From positions 248,001 to 312,000 of the forward strand of contig JBCDIT010000002.1 in NCBI GenBank assembly GCA_038748775.1: a stretch of DNA of 64,000 nucleotides, written 5' to 3'. The position numbers and the translations under genes were made by a program. Source of the stretch: DAIQNV01 sp038748775 (lineage in GTDB: Bacteria; Planctomycetota; Phycisphaerae; Phycisphaerales; UBA1924). Shown in pieces: positions 1-8,806 of this stretch (its first letter is position 1; each line of letters starts with the position of its first letter). The notes under the pieces are model-generated. The model saw nothing but the letters and a program-made list of their open reading frames with translations. It had not been told where the DNA came from and made no database searches.

Positions 1-1
1 C

Positions 2-319
2 TTCGACCTGAACTGGGCCAAGGGATTTACCGACGGGCTCGCCGGCTCGTTTGGCCCGCCGAACGTCGCTGGCTTCCGCGACATCACCCTCGCGCTCGAG
101 AACGTGCTCAACCTCGCCGGCATCGACAGCGTCAACGGGTTCAACCTCATCAGCGCCGATGGCAGCACCTTCACCGGCACGTTCAACGACGCCGGCGGTG
201 CTCAGGAACTCAGCGGGTACGAGAACTGGCTCTCGCTGACCGTCATCCCGCTGCCCCACCCGGCCTTGATGGCCGGCTTCGGTCTGGTTGCCTTCGGCGC
301 CGTCCGCCGCGGCCGCTGA
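2..319 (+). CDS. Secreted PEP-CTERM-like protein, 3' part only
   Basis: The 5' end lies outside the window; 105 C-terminal residues are visible and end at a TGA. The protein ends in a sorting-type tail: a LPHPA motif, a hydrophobic stretch of about 15 residues (LMAGFGLVAFGAV) and a final RRGR. This matches the organisation of PEP-CTERM/VPLPA-CTERM signals, which are processed by an exosortase at the membrane. The visible part is clearly paralogous to the next gene: both carry a VNGFN/VDGFN segment, SADGST followed by TG, and FNDAGGA. They therefore look like a tandem duplication. The function of the mature domain is unknown; a surface or extracellular role is inferred from the tail only. Confidence 0.8.
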   Translation, partial: FDLNWAKGFTDGLAGSFGPPNVAGFRDITLALENVLNLAGIDSVNGFNLISADGSTFTGTFNDAGGAQELSGYENWLSLTVIPLPHPALMAGFGLVAFGAVRRGR

Positions 320-343
320 GTCCTTCGCAGACGTTGATCTCTC

Positions 344-372
344 AAGACCGGCCTTCTGGCCGGTCTTTTTTT
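344..372 (+). terminator. Rho-independent terminator after the first PEP-CTERM-like gene
   Basis: A perfect 10-bp stem (AAGACCGGCC with GGCCGGTCTT), a 4-nt loop TTCT, and a run of T directly after it. It begins 24 bp after the stop codon. Confidence 0.93.
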
Positions 373-655
373 GCGCGCGGTTCCGGATGGGGGGCTATCG
401 GTCCGGGGATGCCTTCGTGCTCCGCGTCGGTTTGTCATCATCGCTTTCGTTATCGCTCGCAGCGCGGTTGGGCTGGACAGTCTGTCGCGTCTCGCTCGGG
501 CGAGAAGCCCACCGGCGCGGCCAAACCAACACCCCGGTGTTGTTCAGGGGGGCTTCGTGCTGCATCTTGATGCCGCACGCGAGCCGCGGAAGATCGGGCA
601 GGGGCCCCTTCAGCACGGTCAGCGTCAACTCAACCGAGCGGTAGAGGAGAGAGAG
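373..655. other. Intergenic region, leader of the next gene
   Basis: No convincing coding sequence. The frame of the next gene stays open upstream, but the peptide it would add looks non-coding and precedes a good signal peptide. It must hold the promoter of the 656 gene, but I cannot point to -35/-10 boxes. A purine-rich GAGGAGAGAGAG lies just before the ATG at 656. Confidence 0.5.
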
Positions 656-1429
656 ATGACCAAGACTGTGACCCTCGCGGCGCTTGCCCTTTCGACCGGT
701 GCGGCCCTTGCTGGCTCGACCCTCGTGACCACGTCGGACCAGGGCTCGACCCACGGCAAGACCATCCACGCGTTCGATTTCTCAGGCCTTTCGATTTCCG
801 AGGTCTACGAGCACCACAACTACCAGTTTGGTGGCAACAACGGCTCGAACGAGAGCGGCACGAGCATCAGCCAGAGCGACCTCGCCGGCGACAAGATCAA
901 CGTCTTCTTCGCCGACACGACAGACGGGCTCGGCTTCTTCTTCGTGTTCGATAACGGGATCGCCTCGGCCGACCGCAACACCGGCAGCGGGACCAAAGCC
1001 AACGGAGCCCAGGGCGACATCATCTTCGCCCCGTCGGGCAACCAGCGGATCGCGGTGCAGGATGACATCGGTGACAAGATCGAGTCGACCAACGGCACCG
1101 ATCCGTTCAGCTTTGGCCTCCGCTGGGCCGTCGGCTTCACCGATGGCATCGCTGGCACCTTCAACGGCCCCAACGTCGACGGTCAGCGTTCGATGACCCT
1201 CGCCCTGACCAGCGTTCTGAACCACTACGGCCTCACCAGTGTCGACGGGTTCAACGTCCTCAGTGCCGATGGCTCGACCTACACCGGCCTCTTCAACGAT
1301 GCTGGCGGTGCCGGCGAGATGAACGGGTACTCGGACTACCTCACCATGACCGCGGTCCCGCTGCCCCACCCGGCGGCCCTCGCCGGCTTCGGCATCGTGG
1401 GCGTCGCGGCGGTCCGTCGTCGCCGGTAA
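656..1429 (+). CDS. Secreted PEP-CTERM-like protein
   Basis: A 257-residue protein. The ATG at 656 was chosen because a GA-rich ribosome site precedes it and because it starts a clean signal peptide: MTKT, then a hydrophobic VTLAALALSTGAALA ending with an AxA-like cleavage site. The body is rich in Gly, Asn, Ser and Thr, with segments FAPSGNQRIAVQDD and a repeated G-F-DGIAGTFNGP pattern. The C-terminus has VPLPHPAALAG, a hydrophobic helix and RRRR, the three-part exosortase-type sorting signal. It is paralogous to the truncated gene upstream. It is probably exported and retained at the cell surface or released; no enzymatic motif is seen. No exosortase gene lies in the window. Confidence 0.9.
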   Translation: MTKTVTLAALALSTGAALAGSTLVTTSDQGSTHGKTIHAFDFSGLSISEVYEHHNYQFGGNNGSNESGTSISQSDLAGDKINVFFADTTDGLGFFFVFDNGIASADRNTGSGTKANGAQGDIIFAPSGNQRIAVQDDIGDKIESTNGTDPFSFGLRWAVGFTDGIAGTFNGPNVDGQRSMTLALTSVLNHYGLTSVDGFNVLSADGSTYTGLFNDAGGAGEMNGYSDYLTMTAVPLPHPAALAGFGIVGVAAVRRRR

Positions 1430-1458
1430 GACTTCCTGGACCAACTGCTCTCTTTCCG

Positions 1459-1491
1459 CGCTGGCCGACGTTCGTCGGCCAGCGTTTTTTT
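1459..1491 (+). terminator. Rho-independent terminator after the 656 gene
   Basis: A perfect 12-bp stem (CGCTGGCCGACG with CGTCGGCCAGCG), a tight TT loop, and seven T. It starts 30 bp after the stop codon. Confidence 0.95.
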
Positions 1492-1772
1492 GTGTTGACC
1501 CACGCTCGCCTTGTCTCGCCAAGTGATGCTTGGGCAAAGATTTGTATTTGGTCTGGGTGTTGGATGTTGTCGGTGTTTTGCCGCGGCGGGAATTCCGGGG
1601 GGGAGTTGAGGCCTTCTTGGGTGGTATCCGTATGAGACCGCACATGGGACGCCGCGGCCCCCTGGAGGGGGCTCCAAGGCCACGTGCCGGGGCCGCGCCG
1701 AGACAACCAAGTTTGACTTGTTGATGTCCACGGCCGCGTCTGGGGTTTTACTGCGATCAGGGAGTAACTACT
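1492..1772. other. Intergenic region before the PilT-like gene
   Basis: No coding sequence supported. It holds a GC-rich stretch at about 1652-1697 in which GCGGCCCC and GGGGCCGC could pair around a smaller GCCCCCT/AGGGGGC hairpin. There is no T tract, so this is not a classical terminator. It may be part of a 5' leader. Confidence 0.4.
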
Positions 1773-2936
1773 GTGACGACTATGGACACCGAACCGCACC
1801 ATTCCGCAGCAGAGCACACCGGCCACGTCGTGATGGCGAAACCGGACGACAAGGACCCGCACGCGACCCGTTGGGGGGATTTCCTCAAGGCGTGTATCCG
1901 GTTCAAGGGTTCTGACCTGATCCTGAAGACTGATCAGCCGCCGAGCATCCGCCTGAAAGGCGCGCTCAAGAAGCTCGACACGGCGCCGATCACGCTCGAA
2001 GAGTTTCTCAACATCTGCGACCACATTCTGACCGAGGAGCAGAAGTCCGACTTGCACAAGTTCGGCTCGGTCGACTTCGCGTACGACTACAGCGATCGCG
2101 AGCGCTTCCGCGTGAACCTGTTCCAGGCGAGGGGCAAGCTCTCGGTCGCGGCCCGCTTAATCACGAGCAAGATCCTTCCCTTCGAGGGGTTGTACCTCCC
2201 GCCGGTCATGGCCGACATCGCGATGCAGCCTCAGGGCATCGTTCTTCTTTGCGGCGTGACGGGCTCGGGCAAGTCGACGACGATCGCGTCGATGCTCGAC
2301 TACGTGAACGAACGCAAGCCGGTGCACATCCTGACGATCGAAGATCCGATCGAGTACATCTTCGAGGACAAGAAAGCGACCATTAACCAGCGTGAGATCG
2401 GGATCGACTGCCTGGACTTCAAGGTCGCTCTGCGTGCGCTCGTGCGTGAAAACCCGGACGTCGTGCTCGTGGGCGAGATGCGTGACCAGGAGACGTTCGA
2501 GGCGGCGCTGCACGCCGCGGAAACGGGCCACTTGGTGTACGGGACGATCCACGCGTCGAGCACGACGCAGACGTTCAGCCGTATTTATGGCCTGTTCGAG
2601 CAGGAAGAGGTTGAGCAGGTGCGCAAGATCCTGGCGTACCAGATGCGTTCGTTCGTCTACCAGAAGCTGCTTCCGACGCTCCACGAGGACATCTTCCGTA
2701 TCCCTGCGGTTGAGATCTTGATCAACAACGGCGTGGTCCAGAAGTACATCCTCGACGGCAAGGAAGGCGAGCTGCGCTCGGTGCTCAACTCCATCGAGGC
2801 CAAGCAGATCGGGATGATGGACTTCAACGACGCGCTGGTGAAGCTCGTGGAAGACGAGTACATCCATATGCGGGTGGCCCAGGAGTCGAGCCCGAACGTC
2901 GACGAACTGATGATGAAGCTCAAAAAGCTTGCCTGA
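1773..2936 (+). CDS. PilT/PilU-like type IV pilus retraction-family ATPase
   Basis: A 387-residue cytoplasmic hexameric-ATPase family protein. After a variable N-terminus of about 30 residues comes the PAS-like N-terminal domain (GSDLILKTDQPPSIRLKG, the usual PilT opening). Next come Walker A GVTGSGKST near residue 161, the Asp box, Walker B VVLVGEMRD near 230, and the His box GHLVYGTIHAS. The PilT C-terminal AIRNLIRE signature is not recognisable, so PilU or a secretion ATPase is an alternative. Start: GTG at 1773 has GGGAG about 9 bp upstream; the ATG at 1782 is too far from it. It is followed 217 bp later by a GspE-like gene and a CvpA-like gene, suggesting one surface-motility or secretion module. 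Confidence 0.85.
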   Translation: MTTMDTEPHHSAAEHTGHVVMAKPDDKDPHATRWGDFLKACIRFKGSDLILKTDQPPSIRLKGALKKLDTAPITLEEFLNICDHILTEEQKSDLHKFGSVDFAYDYSDRERFRVNLFQARGKLSVAARLITSKILPFEGLYLPPVMADIAMQPQGIVLLCGVTGSGKSTTIASMLDYVNERKPVHILTIEDPIEYIFEDKKATINQREIGIDCLDFKVALRALVRENPDVVLVGEMRDQETFEAALHAAETGHLVYGTIHASSTTQTFSRIYGLFEQEEVEQVRKILAYQMRSFVYQKLLPTLHEDIFRIPAVEILINNGVVQKYILDGKEGELRSVLNSIEAKQIGMMDFNDALVKLVEDEYIHMRVAQESSPNVDELMMKLKKLA

Positions 2937-3153
2937 GCCCGGGCTTTGCGGGCTTCCCCAGGGGGCCGGCGACCTTGCCGCCGTGCGAGGGGGCTCGCGG
3001 AGGGCTCGCCACAGGTCGCTCGCTCAAGTGGCTATGCTGGCGACCCGCCGCGCAAGGCCCCAGGACCGCCCTGGCGGCCCCGTTGCGGCCCAGACAGACC
3101 CCTTGCAGGCGACGCCGGCTTGTGGTTTCCCCTTGCGTGAGGGAGCGGTGTAG

Positions 3154-4875
3154 ATGGACGTGACGCATTCCGTGTCGGGCGGCTTTGGCGGCGTCGCATG
3201 GCTGGGCGAGGCCCTCATCCTTGTGTCGTGGTGGAAGCCGATGTTCGTGCTTCCGTTCTTCCTTGGATGGGCGTGGCTCGTTTCCAACGTGTTCGACAAG
3301 CACGCGGGTCGGTTCTACCTCAACCGCGAGGGCTGGAACGCGATGCACGTGACGATGGGACTCGTTGGGGTCCTCGCGGCGTTGCTGATGCCGATCCCCG
3401 AGGCGTGGGGGTTCGTGGTCGGCCTCGCGGCCTTGCTCATCTTCTTGGGAGCGGACATCGGCATCTTCGTGCTGGTGACCAACGCCAACGAGAAGGTCCC
3501 GGACCAGCACAAGCTCAAGCTCGATTTGAGCAGTCTGGCCGCGGCCAAGCAGGCGAAGGCCGACGCGAAGCTCGCCGCGACGGTGACGCTCCGGATCAAC
3601 AACGCGAGCGGCGTGACGATGCAGCCGCCGGCGAAAGAGACGCCCGAGTTCGAGGTCAGAGCGGTGGCGGAGACCATCTTCACCCGAGCCCAGGTCGCTC
3701 GGGCGTACCAGGCAGAGCTGGTGCCGGTCAAGAAGGAGGCGTATCAACTGCGTTTCCTCGTCGACGGCGTCAAGCAGCCGGTCGAAGAGGTGCCCGCTGG
3801 CAACGCGATAGCGATCATGGACTTCTGGAAGTCGTGCACCGAACTCGATCTTAAGGATCGCCGACGGAAGCTGAGCGGCAAGTGCGAAGTCGTCGCGGAC
3901 GAGACCAAGGTTGAGGTCAAGGTCGAGTCGGCCGGCACGCAGGCGGGGATGAAGCTCACGCTGACGTTCGACCCGAGCAACGCGCTCGATCGCAAGCCCG
4001 AAGATCTCGGACTCCTTGAGTCCCAGATGGAGGCGCTCAAGGAGATGGTCAACGGCACCGGCGTGGTGCTGCTGGCGGCCCCGGCCCTCAACGGTCGCAC
4101 GACGAGCATGTACGCGATCTCGCAGATGCACGACGCGTACACGTCGAACGTGCAGACGCTGGAGTTCGAGCAAGAGGCGACGCTCGAAGGCATCCGCCAG
4201 ACGGTGTTCAGCCAGGCCGACGGCGTCGAGTTCTCGACCACGCTCCGGTCGATCTTGCGTCGCGACCCCGACGTGGTCGCGGTCGCTGAGCTTCCGGATA
4301 CGGACAGCGCGCTCGAATCGGCCAAGGGCGACAACGACCGCGCCCGCGTGTATGTCTCGTTGAAGACCGACAGCGCGCTGGCCGCGGTTCAGGTGTACAC
4401 CAAGGCGGCGGGCGACCCGGAGGTGGTTTCCAAGGCGCTGAGCGGTGTTGTGGCCCAGAAGCTGGTGAGGCGGCTTTGCACGAACTGCCGCGTCCCTTAC
4501 CAGCCGCCGCCGGAACTGCTCAAGAAGCTGGGACTCCCGCCTGGCAAGATCAAGCAGCTCTACAAGAAGGGCGGCCAGGTCTTGATCCGCAACAAGCCCG
4601 AGGTCTGCCCGGTGTGCGGCGGCGTCGGGTACACCGGCCAGGTCGGTGTGTTCGAGGTGTATCCGTTCGGCCCCGATGAGAAGGTCCTGATCAAGGATCA
4701 GAACTGGGCGGGGCTCCGGGCCGCGATGCGTAAGCAGGGCGTTCCGACGATTCAGCAGGCGGCGCTGCGCCGCGTGATCGAGGGCGTGACGAGTGTCGAG
4801 GAAGTGACGCGGATCACCGCTCCGCCTCGCAAGCCCGGGTCGAGCGGTGCACGCAAGCCGGCGAAACCAGCCTGA
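3154..4875 (+). CDS. Membrane-anchored GspE/PilB-like protein with degraded nucleotide site
   Basis: A 573-residue protein. Residues about 15-115 carry three or four hydrophobic segments, unusual for this normally soluble family. Residues about 165-560 align by eye with the GspE/PilB C-terminal ATPase: an N-terminal linker, a P-loop region, a Walker B region, a VAQKLVRRLCTNC segment, and a zinc-type pair CTNC (near 442) and CPVC (near 485) followed by GYTGQVGVFEV, which is very typical of GspE. The P loop, however, reads AAPALNGRTTS where GPTGSGKTTT is expected, so the lysine is replaced by arginine and glycines are lost. Walker B reads DVVAVAELPD instead of the usual VGEIRD. It is probably a catalytically weak or inactive partner of the upstream PilT-like ATPase. 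The ATG at 3154 has GAGGGAGCGG just upstream. Confidence 0.82.
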   Translation: MDVTHSVSGGFGGVAWLGEALILVSWWKPMFVLPFFLGWAWLVSNVFDKHAGRFYLNREGWNAMHVTMGLVGVLAALLMPIPEAWGFVVGLAALLIFLGADIGIFVLVTNANEKVPDQHKLKLDLSSLAAAKQAKADAKLAATVTLRINNASGVTMQPPAKETPEFEVRAVAETIFTRAQVARAYQAELVPVKKEAYQLRFLVDGVKQPVEEVPAGNAIAIMDFWKSCTELDLKDRRRKLSGKCEVVADETKVEVKVESAGTQAGMKLTLTFDPSNALDRKPEDLGLLESQMEALKEMVNGTGVVLLAAPALNGRTTSMYAISQMHDAYTSNVQTLEFEQEATLEGIRQTVFSQADGVEFSTTLRSILRRDPDVVAVAELPDTDSALESAKGDNDRARVYVSLKTDSALAAVQVYTKAAGDPEVVSKALSGVVAQKLVRRLCTNCRVPYQPPPELLKKLGLPPGKIKQLYKKGGQVLIRNKPEVCPVCGGVGYTGQVGVFEVYPFGPDEKVLIKDQNWAGLRAAMRKQGVPTIQQAALRRVIEGVTSVEEVTRITAPPRKPGSSGARKPAKPA

Positions 4876-4890
4876 TCAGGAGGTCGACCG

Positions 4891-6678
4891 ATGATCATGA
4901 ATTTCTTCGCCCTCGGGCTCCTGCTGCTGATGACGTACCTTTGGATGGCCAGGGGGCTCTGGAGCGCTCTGATCCACTTCGTTTGCACCCTGATTGCTGG
5001 CGCGGTTGCGTTCGGACTGTGGGAAGTCGTTGCGTACTTCTTCCTGTCGATCTCGCCCGATCGGGGCTTCCTGAGCTTCCTTGAGGGTATTGCGTGGGGT
5101 GCTGGCCTGCTCTTGCCCTTCGTCGTGACGCTGGGTGTGACCCGGGTCATCGCCGATAGCGCGGTGCCCGGGAACGTGAAGAACGCCAAGCCTCTCGAGT
5201 ACGCCGGTGGGATCATCTGCGGGGCGGGATCATCGGCGATTACCGTCGGCATTCTGGTTATCGCGATCGGTTACACGCGTGTTGGCTCCAGCTTTATGGG
5301 CTTTCGTCCGGTCGACTACACCGAGCAGCGGGCGGCCGGCGTCGGCAGCCTCGAGCGCTCGGGCGGCCTCTGGATCCCGGTCGATTCGCTGGTGGCCGGC
5401 TTGTACGGGCACACGAGCGAGACCTCGCTTCGTACCGGAACGCCCCTGGCACAATGGTACCCGAACGTCGATGTTGCGGGGTACGCGAACAAGATCAGCT
5501 ACGGGAGCGGCAAGAGCCGCAACGCGATGAAGCCCGACGATTTCCAGGTGCTTGGCGCCTGGGCGGTCGGCGAGAACACCAGCGTCCGCGACCTGCTGGC
5601 GTTCCAGAGCGAGGACGGCGTGCTCAACCAGGGCTACGTCGATCTCTCGGGCCGGACGGTGTCGTCGGGTAGCCTGGTTGGGTACACGATCCGCTTCGAT
5701 GCCGGCGCTCGGGAGAGCTCGGGCCAGGTCATCTTCGGCAATGGGCAGATCCGCCTGCTGCTCTGGGATGCCAACGGCAACGCCGTGGACGCGTTCCCGG
5801 TCGCTCTGGTGAGCCAGGGCGACGCGGCGGACGCGGCGGTGTTCGGGCGGTGGCGATTCGAGGGCAACGAGACGTTCATCGCCTCGGTCGGCGGCGCGAC
5901 GACCGTTGAGATGGGTTTCGAGTTTGTCGTGCCCGCCGGCTACCAGCCCAAGGCGCTGTACGTGAAGAACACACGCGTGATGGTCGACAACATCGAGGCC
6001 AGGCGTTTCCCGACGCCTGCGGTGCGTGACGGCTCGATCGCGTCGGGTGCGTTGCTGGGCGGTGGGTTCGACGTTGCCGACCTCGATCTCTCGAACTCGG
6101 CTGACCTCAGCGGAGACGCGATCGGCTCGACGATGGGGCGCGGCGGCGCGGTGATCGCCCAGAGCGCATCGCTCGGCGTCCGTTTCCAGACGACGCAGAA
6201 GCGCGGGCTGACCCTCGACGACGACAACCGCGTGACGGGCGGCGACGCCAAGCACGCCCCGGAAGAACTCGCCGGTCGAGGCGCGATCCCGCGTGATCTG
6301 ATCGTCGACAAGTTTGCTCCGGGCGACGACACGGCGATCGTGCAGATCGACGTCGGCCCCAACTCGACGGCGAGCCTGCTCGGGCGTGTCGGGCGTTCGG
6401 TGAGTTCGGACGCGCCGCCTCAGATCATCGACACCGACGGCACGGCCTACCAGGCCCTTGGGTTTATCTACAGCGACAACTCCATCAACGACATCCGGTT
6501 CACGCCGGCGACGCCGATCAGCGGTCTCGGAGATCTGCCGACGATCAGCGGTGCCCGGACCGACCAGAGCCTCTACCTGGTCTTCCGCGTGAGTGTTGGT
6601 GTGCAGATGCAGTACTACGCGTTGGGCACGAGCGTTGTGTTCGAGCTCACGCCGCCGGTTGAGGTCGTGCGTCGCTGA
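4891..6678 (+). CDS. Large membrane protein with CvpA-like N-terminus
   Basis: A 595-residue protein. The first about 130 residues hold four hydrophobic segments with the sequence style of CvpA-family proteins (the segment after MTYLWMARGLWSALIHF, then a Gly-rich helix). A further segment near residues 110-130 contains AGSSAITVGILVIAIGY. The remaining about 450 residues are soluble, probably periplasmic, and rich in Asp, Gly, Ser and Val with no recognised domain. Start: the ATG at 4891 follows a perfect AGGAGG (4878-4883) by 7 bp. It lies 15 bp after the GspE-like gene, so the two are co-transcribed. CvpA proteins are needed for colicin V production in E. coli, but the function of these long planctomycete versions is not known to me. 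Confidence 0.7.
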   Translation: MIMNFFALGLLLLMTYLWMARGLWSALIHFVCTLIAGAVAFGLWEVVAYFFLSISPDRGFLSFLEGIAWGAGLLLPFVVTLGVTRVIADSAVPGNVKNAKPLEYAGGIICGAGSSAITVGILVIAIGYTRVGSSFMGFRPVDYTEQRAAGVGSLERSGGLWIPVDSLVAGLYGHTSETSLRTGTPLAQWYPNVDVAGYANKISYGSGKSRNAMKPDDFQVLGAWAVGENTSVRDLLAFQSEDGVLNQGYVDLSGRTVSSGSLVGYTIRFDAGARESSGQVIFGNGQIRLLLWDANGNAVDAFPVALVSQGDAADAAVFGRWRFEGNETFIASVGGATTVEMGFEFVVPAGYQPKALYVKNTRVMVDNIEARRFPTPAVRDGSIASGALLGGGFDVADLDLSNSADLSGDAIGSTMGRGGAVIAQSASLGVRFQTTQKRGLTLDDDNRVTGGDAKHAPEELAGRGAIPRDLIVDKFAPGDDTAIVQIDVGPNSTASLLGRVGRSVSSDAPPQIIDTDGTAYQALGFIYSDNSINDIRFTPATPISGLGDLPTISGARTDQSLYLVFRVSVGVQMQYYALGTSVVFELTPPVEVVRR

Positions 6679-6720
6679 TTCGGCGTCGCCGGCCTCCTGT
6701 TCGACGTTGACGAATGAGAA

Positions 6721-6753
6721 AGACCCCTCGGAGCTTCGGGCTCCGAGGGGTCT
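6721..6753. terminator. Bidirectional terminator between the CvpA-like gene and rplI
   Basis: A perfect 14-bp stem (AGACCCCTCGGAGC with GCTCCGAGGGGTCT) and a 5-nt loop TTCGG. Flanks are TCTTGCTT on the plus side and, read on the minus strand, TTCTCATTC. It sits between convergent genes and can serve both. Confidence 0.88.
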
Positions 6754-6785
6754 CTTGCTTACGCGGTTGATGTCGTTCGAGAGTC

Positions 6786-7370
6786 TCAGGCCTCGGCGGG
6801 TTCGGGCTGCGTCTCTTCGGCCGGGGCGTCTACGGCCTTCGCCTTGGGCTTCTTCTCGATGAGGTTGCCCTCGTTGTCGAACTCCATCTCTTCGCGGTCG
6901 TCCTCTTCGATGTGACGGTCGGCCGCGACCCAGACCTGGATGTGGGCCTCGAGGTCGGTGTCGAACTTGATGAGCACGTCGTAGTGGTCGATGCGCTTGA
7001 TCGTGTGGCTCAGGCGGACCTCGCGACCGCGGACCGAGTAGCCCAATTCGGTGAGGGCGTTGGCGATGTCTTGCTGGGTGACCGAGCCGTAGAGCTGGCC
7101 CTGGTCGTTGCAGCTGCGCTCGAGCGTGATCTCGAGGCCGTTGATCTTGGCGATGAGCTCCTCGCGGCTGGAGCGGAGCGCCTTCTGCTGGGCCTCGGCG
7201 TCCTTGCGCTTCGCGGCGAGCGAGGCGATGATGTCCTCGCTCGGGACGGTCGCGAGGTTGCGGGGCAGCAGGAAGTTGCGGGCGTAGCCCAGACGGACAT
7301 TGACGACGTCCCCGACGATTCCGAGGTTGTCGACGTTCTCGGTGAGCAGCAGACGGATGGACTTGGCCAT
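6786..7370 (-). CDS. rplI: 50S ribosomal protein L9
   Basis: 194 residues. The N-terminus MAKSIRLLLTENVDNLG and the segment GYARNFLLPRNLA are the L9 hallmark, followed by the long central helix and the C-terminal RNA-binding domain (QLYGSVTQQDIA). The family is usually about 150 residues; here an acidic, Ala/Pro/Glu-rich tail of about 45 residues is added (ending in PEPAEA). Start: although the frame is open for 46 more codons, MAKSIR fits the family, and GGGGGAAAGGA lies just upstream on the minus strand. In many bacteria rplI follows rpsF, rpsR and ssb; here it stands alone, about 23 kb from rpsF-ssb, and rpsR is not in the window. Confidence 0.96.
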   Translation of the reverse strand: MAKSIRLLLTENVDNLGIVGDVVNVRLGYARNFLLPRNLATVPSEDIIASLAAKRKDAEAQQKALRSSREELIAKINGLEITLERSCNDQGQLYGSVTQQDIANALTELGYSVRGREVRLSHTIKRIDHYDVLIKFDTDLEAHIQVWVAADRHIEEDDREEMEFDNEGNLIEKKPKAKAVDAPAEETQPEPAEA

Positions 7371-7700
7371 GGTCGCTGTCCTTTCCCCCGGGGCGGGTCC
7401 CGGGCGGGCCCGCGCCTGCGGGCTTGGAAAGTTCAGGAGTCCCGAATCTCGCCGACTCCGGCGGGTAGGGCCCCAACGATCGAGCGGAACAATAGACAAG
7501 CTCGTCACAAGGTCCAGCCGACAGGCGAGGTGTTGTCATGACCTGCTATGAAGAAAGGGTTTAGGAGGAGTTGTGCTGCGATACGAACCGGCCAATCTTG
7601 AGAATTGATCGTATGATGTTTGGGCAAATCGCCTCTTGGAGAAACCGCGTGCGCTAGAGTGAATTGCTCCGAGATCCGCAGAACCCAGGAGGTTGCTTCG

Positions 7701-8663
7701 ATGACTCAGACCGCCACCAGCCCGGCCGGCGCCCCGACAACCGAGGGCCGCCCGTTTGTCTACGTCAACGGCGAGATCGTGCCCAAGAGCCAGGCGACGG
7801 TGAACGTCTACGACCACGGCCTCCTGTACGGCGACGGGATCTTCGAGGGCATCCGGGTGTACCGCGGCAAGATCTTCAAGTCGAAGCAGCACGTCGAGCG
7901 GCTCTGGCGGTCGGCCGAGGCGATCCGGCTCGAGATCCCGGTGTCGCGCGAAGAGATGGTCGACATCCAGCGCCGCGTGATCCAGGCGAACGATCTGGTG
8001 GACGGGTACATCCGCCTGGTCGTGACGAGGGGCATGGGCACGCTGGGGCTGAACCCGTTCCAGTGCCCGACGCCCGGGGTGATCTGTGTCGCCGACCAGA
8101 TCGCGCTGTACCCCCAAGAGATGTACGAGCAGGGGATGACGGTGGTGATCGCGGAGCGTCCTCGGATCCCGATCAAGTGTCTCGACCCGAAGGTCAAGAG
8201 CCTGAACTATCTCAACAACATCATGGCCAAGTGCGAGGCGATCGACCGGGGCCTGCTCGAAGCCATCATGCTCAACACCGACGGCTTCGTGAGCGAGTGC
8301 ACCGGCGACAACATCTTCGCGATCAAGGACGGGACGATCTACACTCCCAGCCCTGAGGCGGGCATGCTGATGGGCATCACGCGTGAGTTCGTGATGGACA
8401 CAGTCGCCCCGGCGTGCGGCTACACCGTCGAGGAGCGCATGCTCCGCCCCGAGGAATTGTTCTCCGCCGACGAGATCTTCCTGACGGGCACGGCGGCCGA
8501 GATGATCGCCGTGACGGGGATCATCACGAAGGACGTGAGCGGCGCCGACGACGAACGGGTGATCGGTTCTGACAAATCGGTGAAGGCTGAGGGGCCGATT
8601 ACGAAACAGCTCCGGGCGAAGTTCCGGGAGATCGTGACGAGCGACAACGTTCCCGAGGAGTAG
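7701..8663 (+). CDS. ilvE: Branched-chain amino acid aminotransferase (class IV)
   Basis: 320 residues. A fold-type IV PLP transaminase that transfers the amino group between glutamate and the 2-oxo acids of Leu, Ile and Val, the last step of their synthesis. Visible motifs: the N-terminal NGEIVP, YDHGLLYGDGIFEGIR, the PLP lysine in DPKVKSLNYLNN (about Lys166), and the class IV signature EAIMLNTDGFVSECTGDNIF followed by GITRE and FLTGTAAE. D-amino acid transaminase and aminodeoxychorismate lyase share the fold, but the GDGIFEGIR and SLNYLNN motifs favour IlvE. Start: the ATG at 7701 has CAGGAGG (7686-7692) 8 bp upstream. Confidence 0.95.
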   Translation: MTQTATSPAGAPTTEGRPFVYVNGEIVPKSQATVNVYDHGLLYGDGIFEGIRVYRGKIFKSKQHVERLWRSAEAIRLEIPVSREEMVDIQRRVIQANDLVDGYIRLVVTRGMGTLGLNPFQCPTPGVICVADQIALYPQEMYEQGMTVVIAERPRIPIKCLDPKVKSLNYLNNIMAKCEAIDRGLLEAIMLNTDGFVSECTGDNIFAIKDGTIYTPSPEAGMLMGITREFVMDTVAPACGYTVEERMLRPEELFSADEIFLTGTAAEMIAVTGIITKDVSGADDERVIGSDKSVKAEGPITKQLRAKFREIVTSDNVPEE

Positions 8664-8806
8664 TGTCTGCGAGATCGCTCGGTTGCAACGCGCGAAGGCG
8701 GAGTCAACGCGTGCGTCGCGATCTTGACGGGCGTTGTTGTTTGAGAGGGTGGCGAGGTCTGAGTGTTGATCATGGGGCGCACGAGCACGCGCTGGGGTGA
8801 AGCACG

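Noticed and set aside
5230..7539. A 769-codon open frame on the minus strand opposite the CvpA-like gene and through rplI
   Set aside because: Composition is Arg/Pro-rich, it covers a strong terminator and part of rplI in another frame, and it has no start signal. High GC makes long antisense frames common here.
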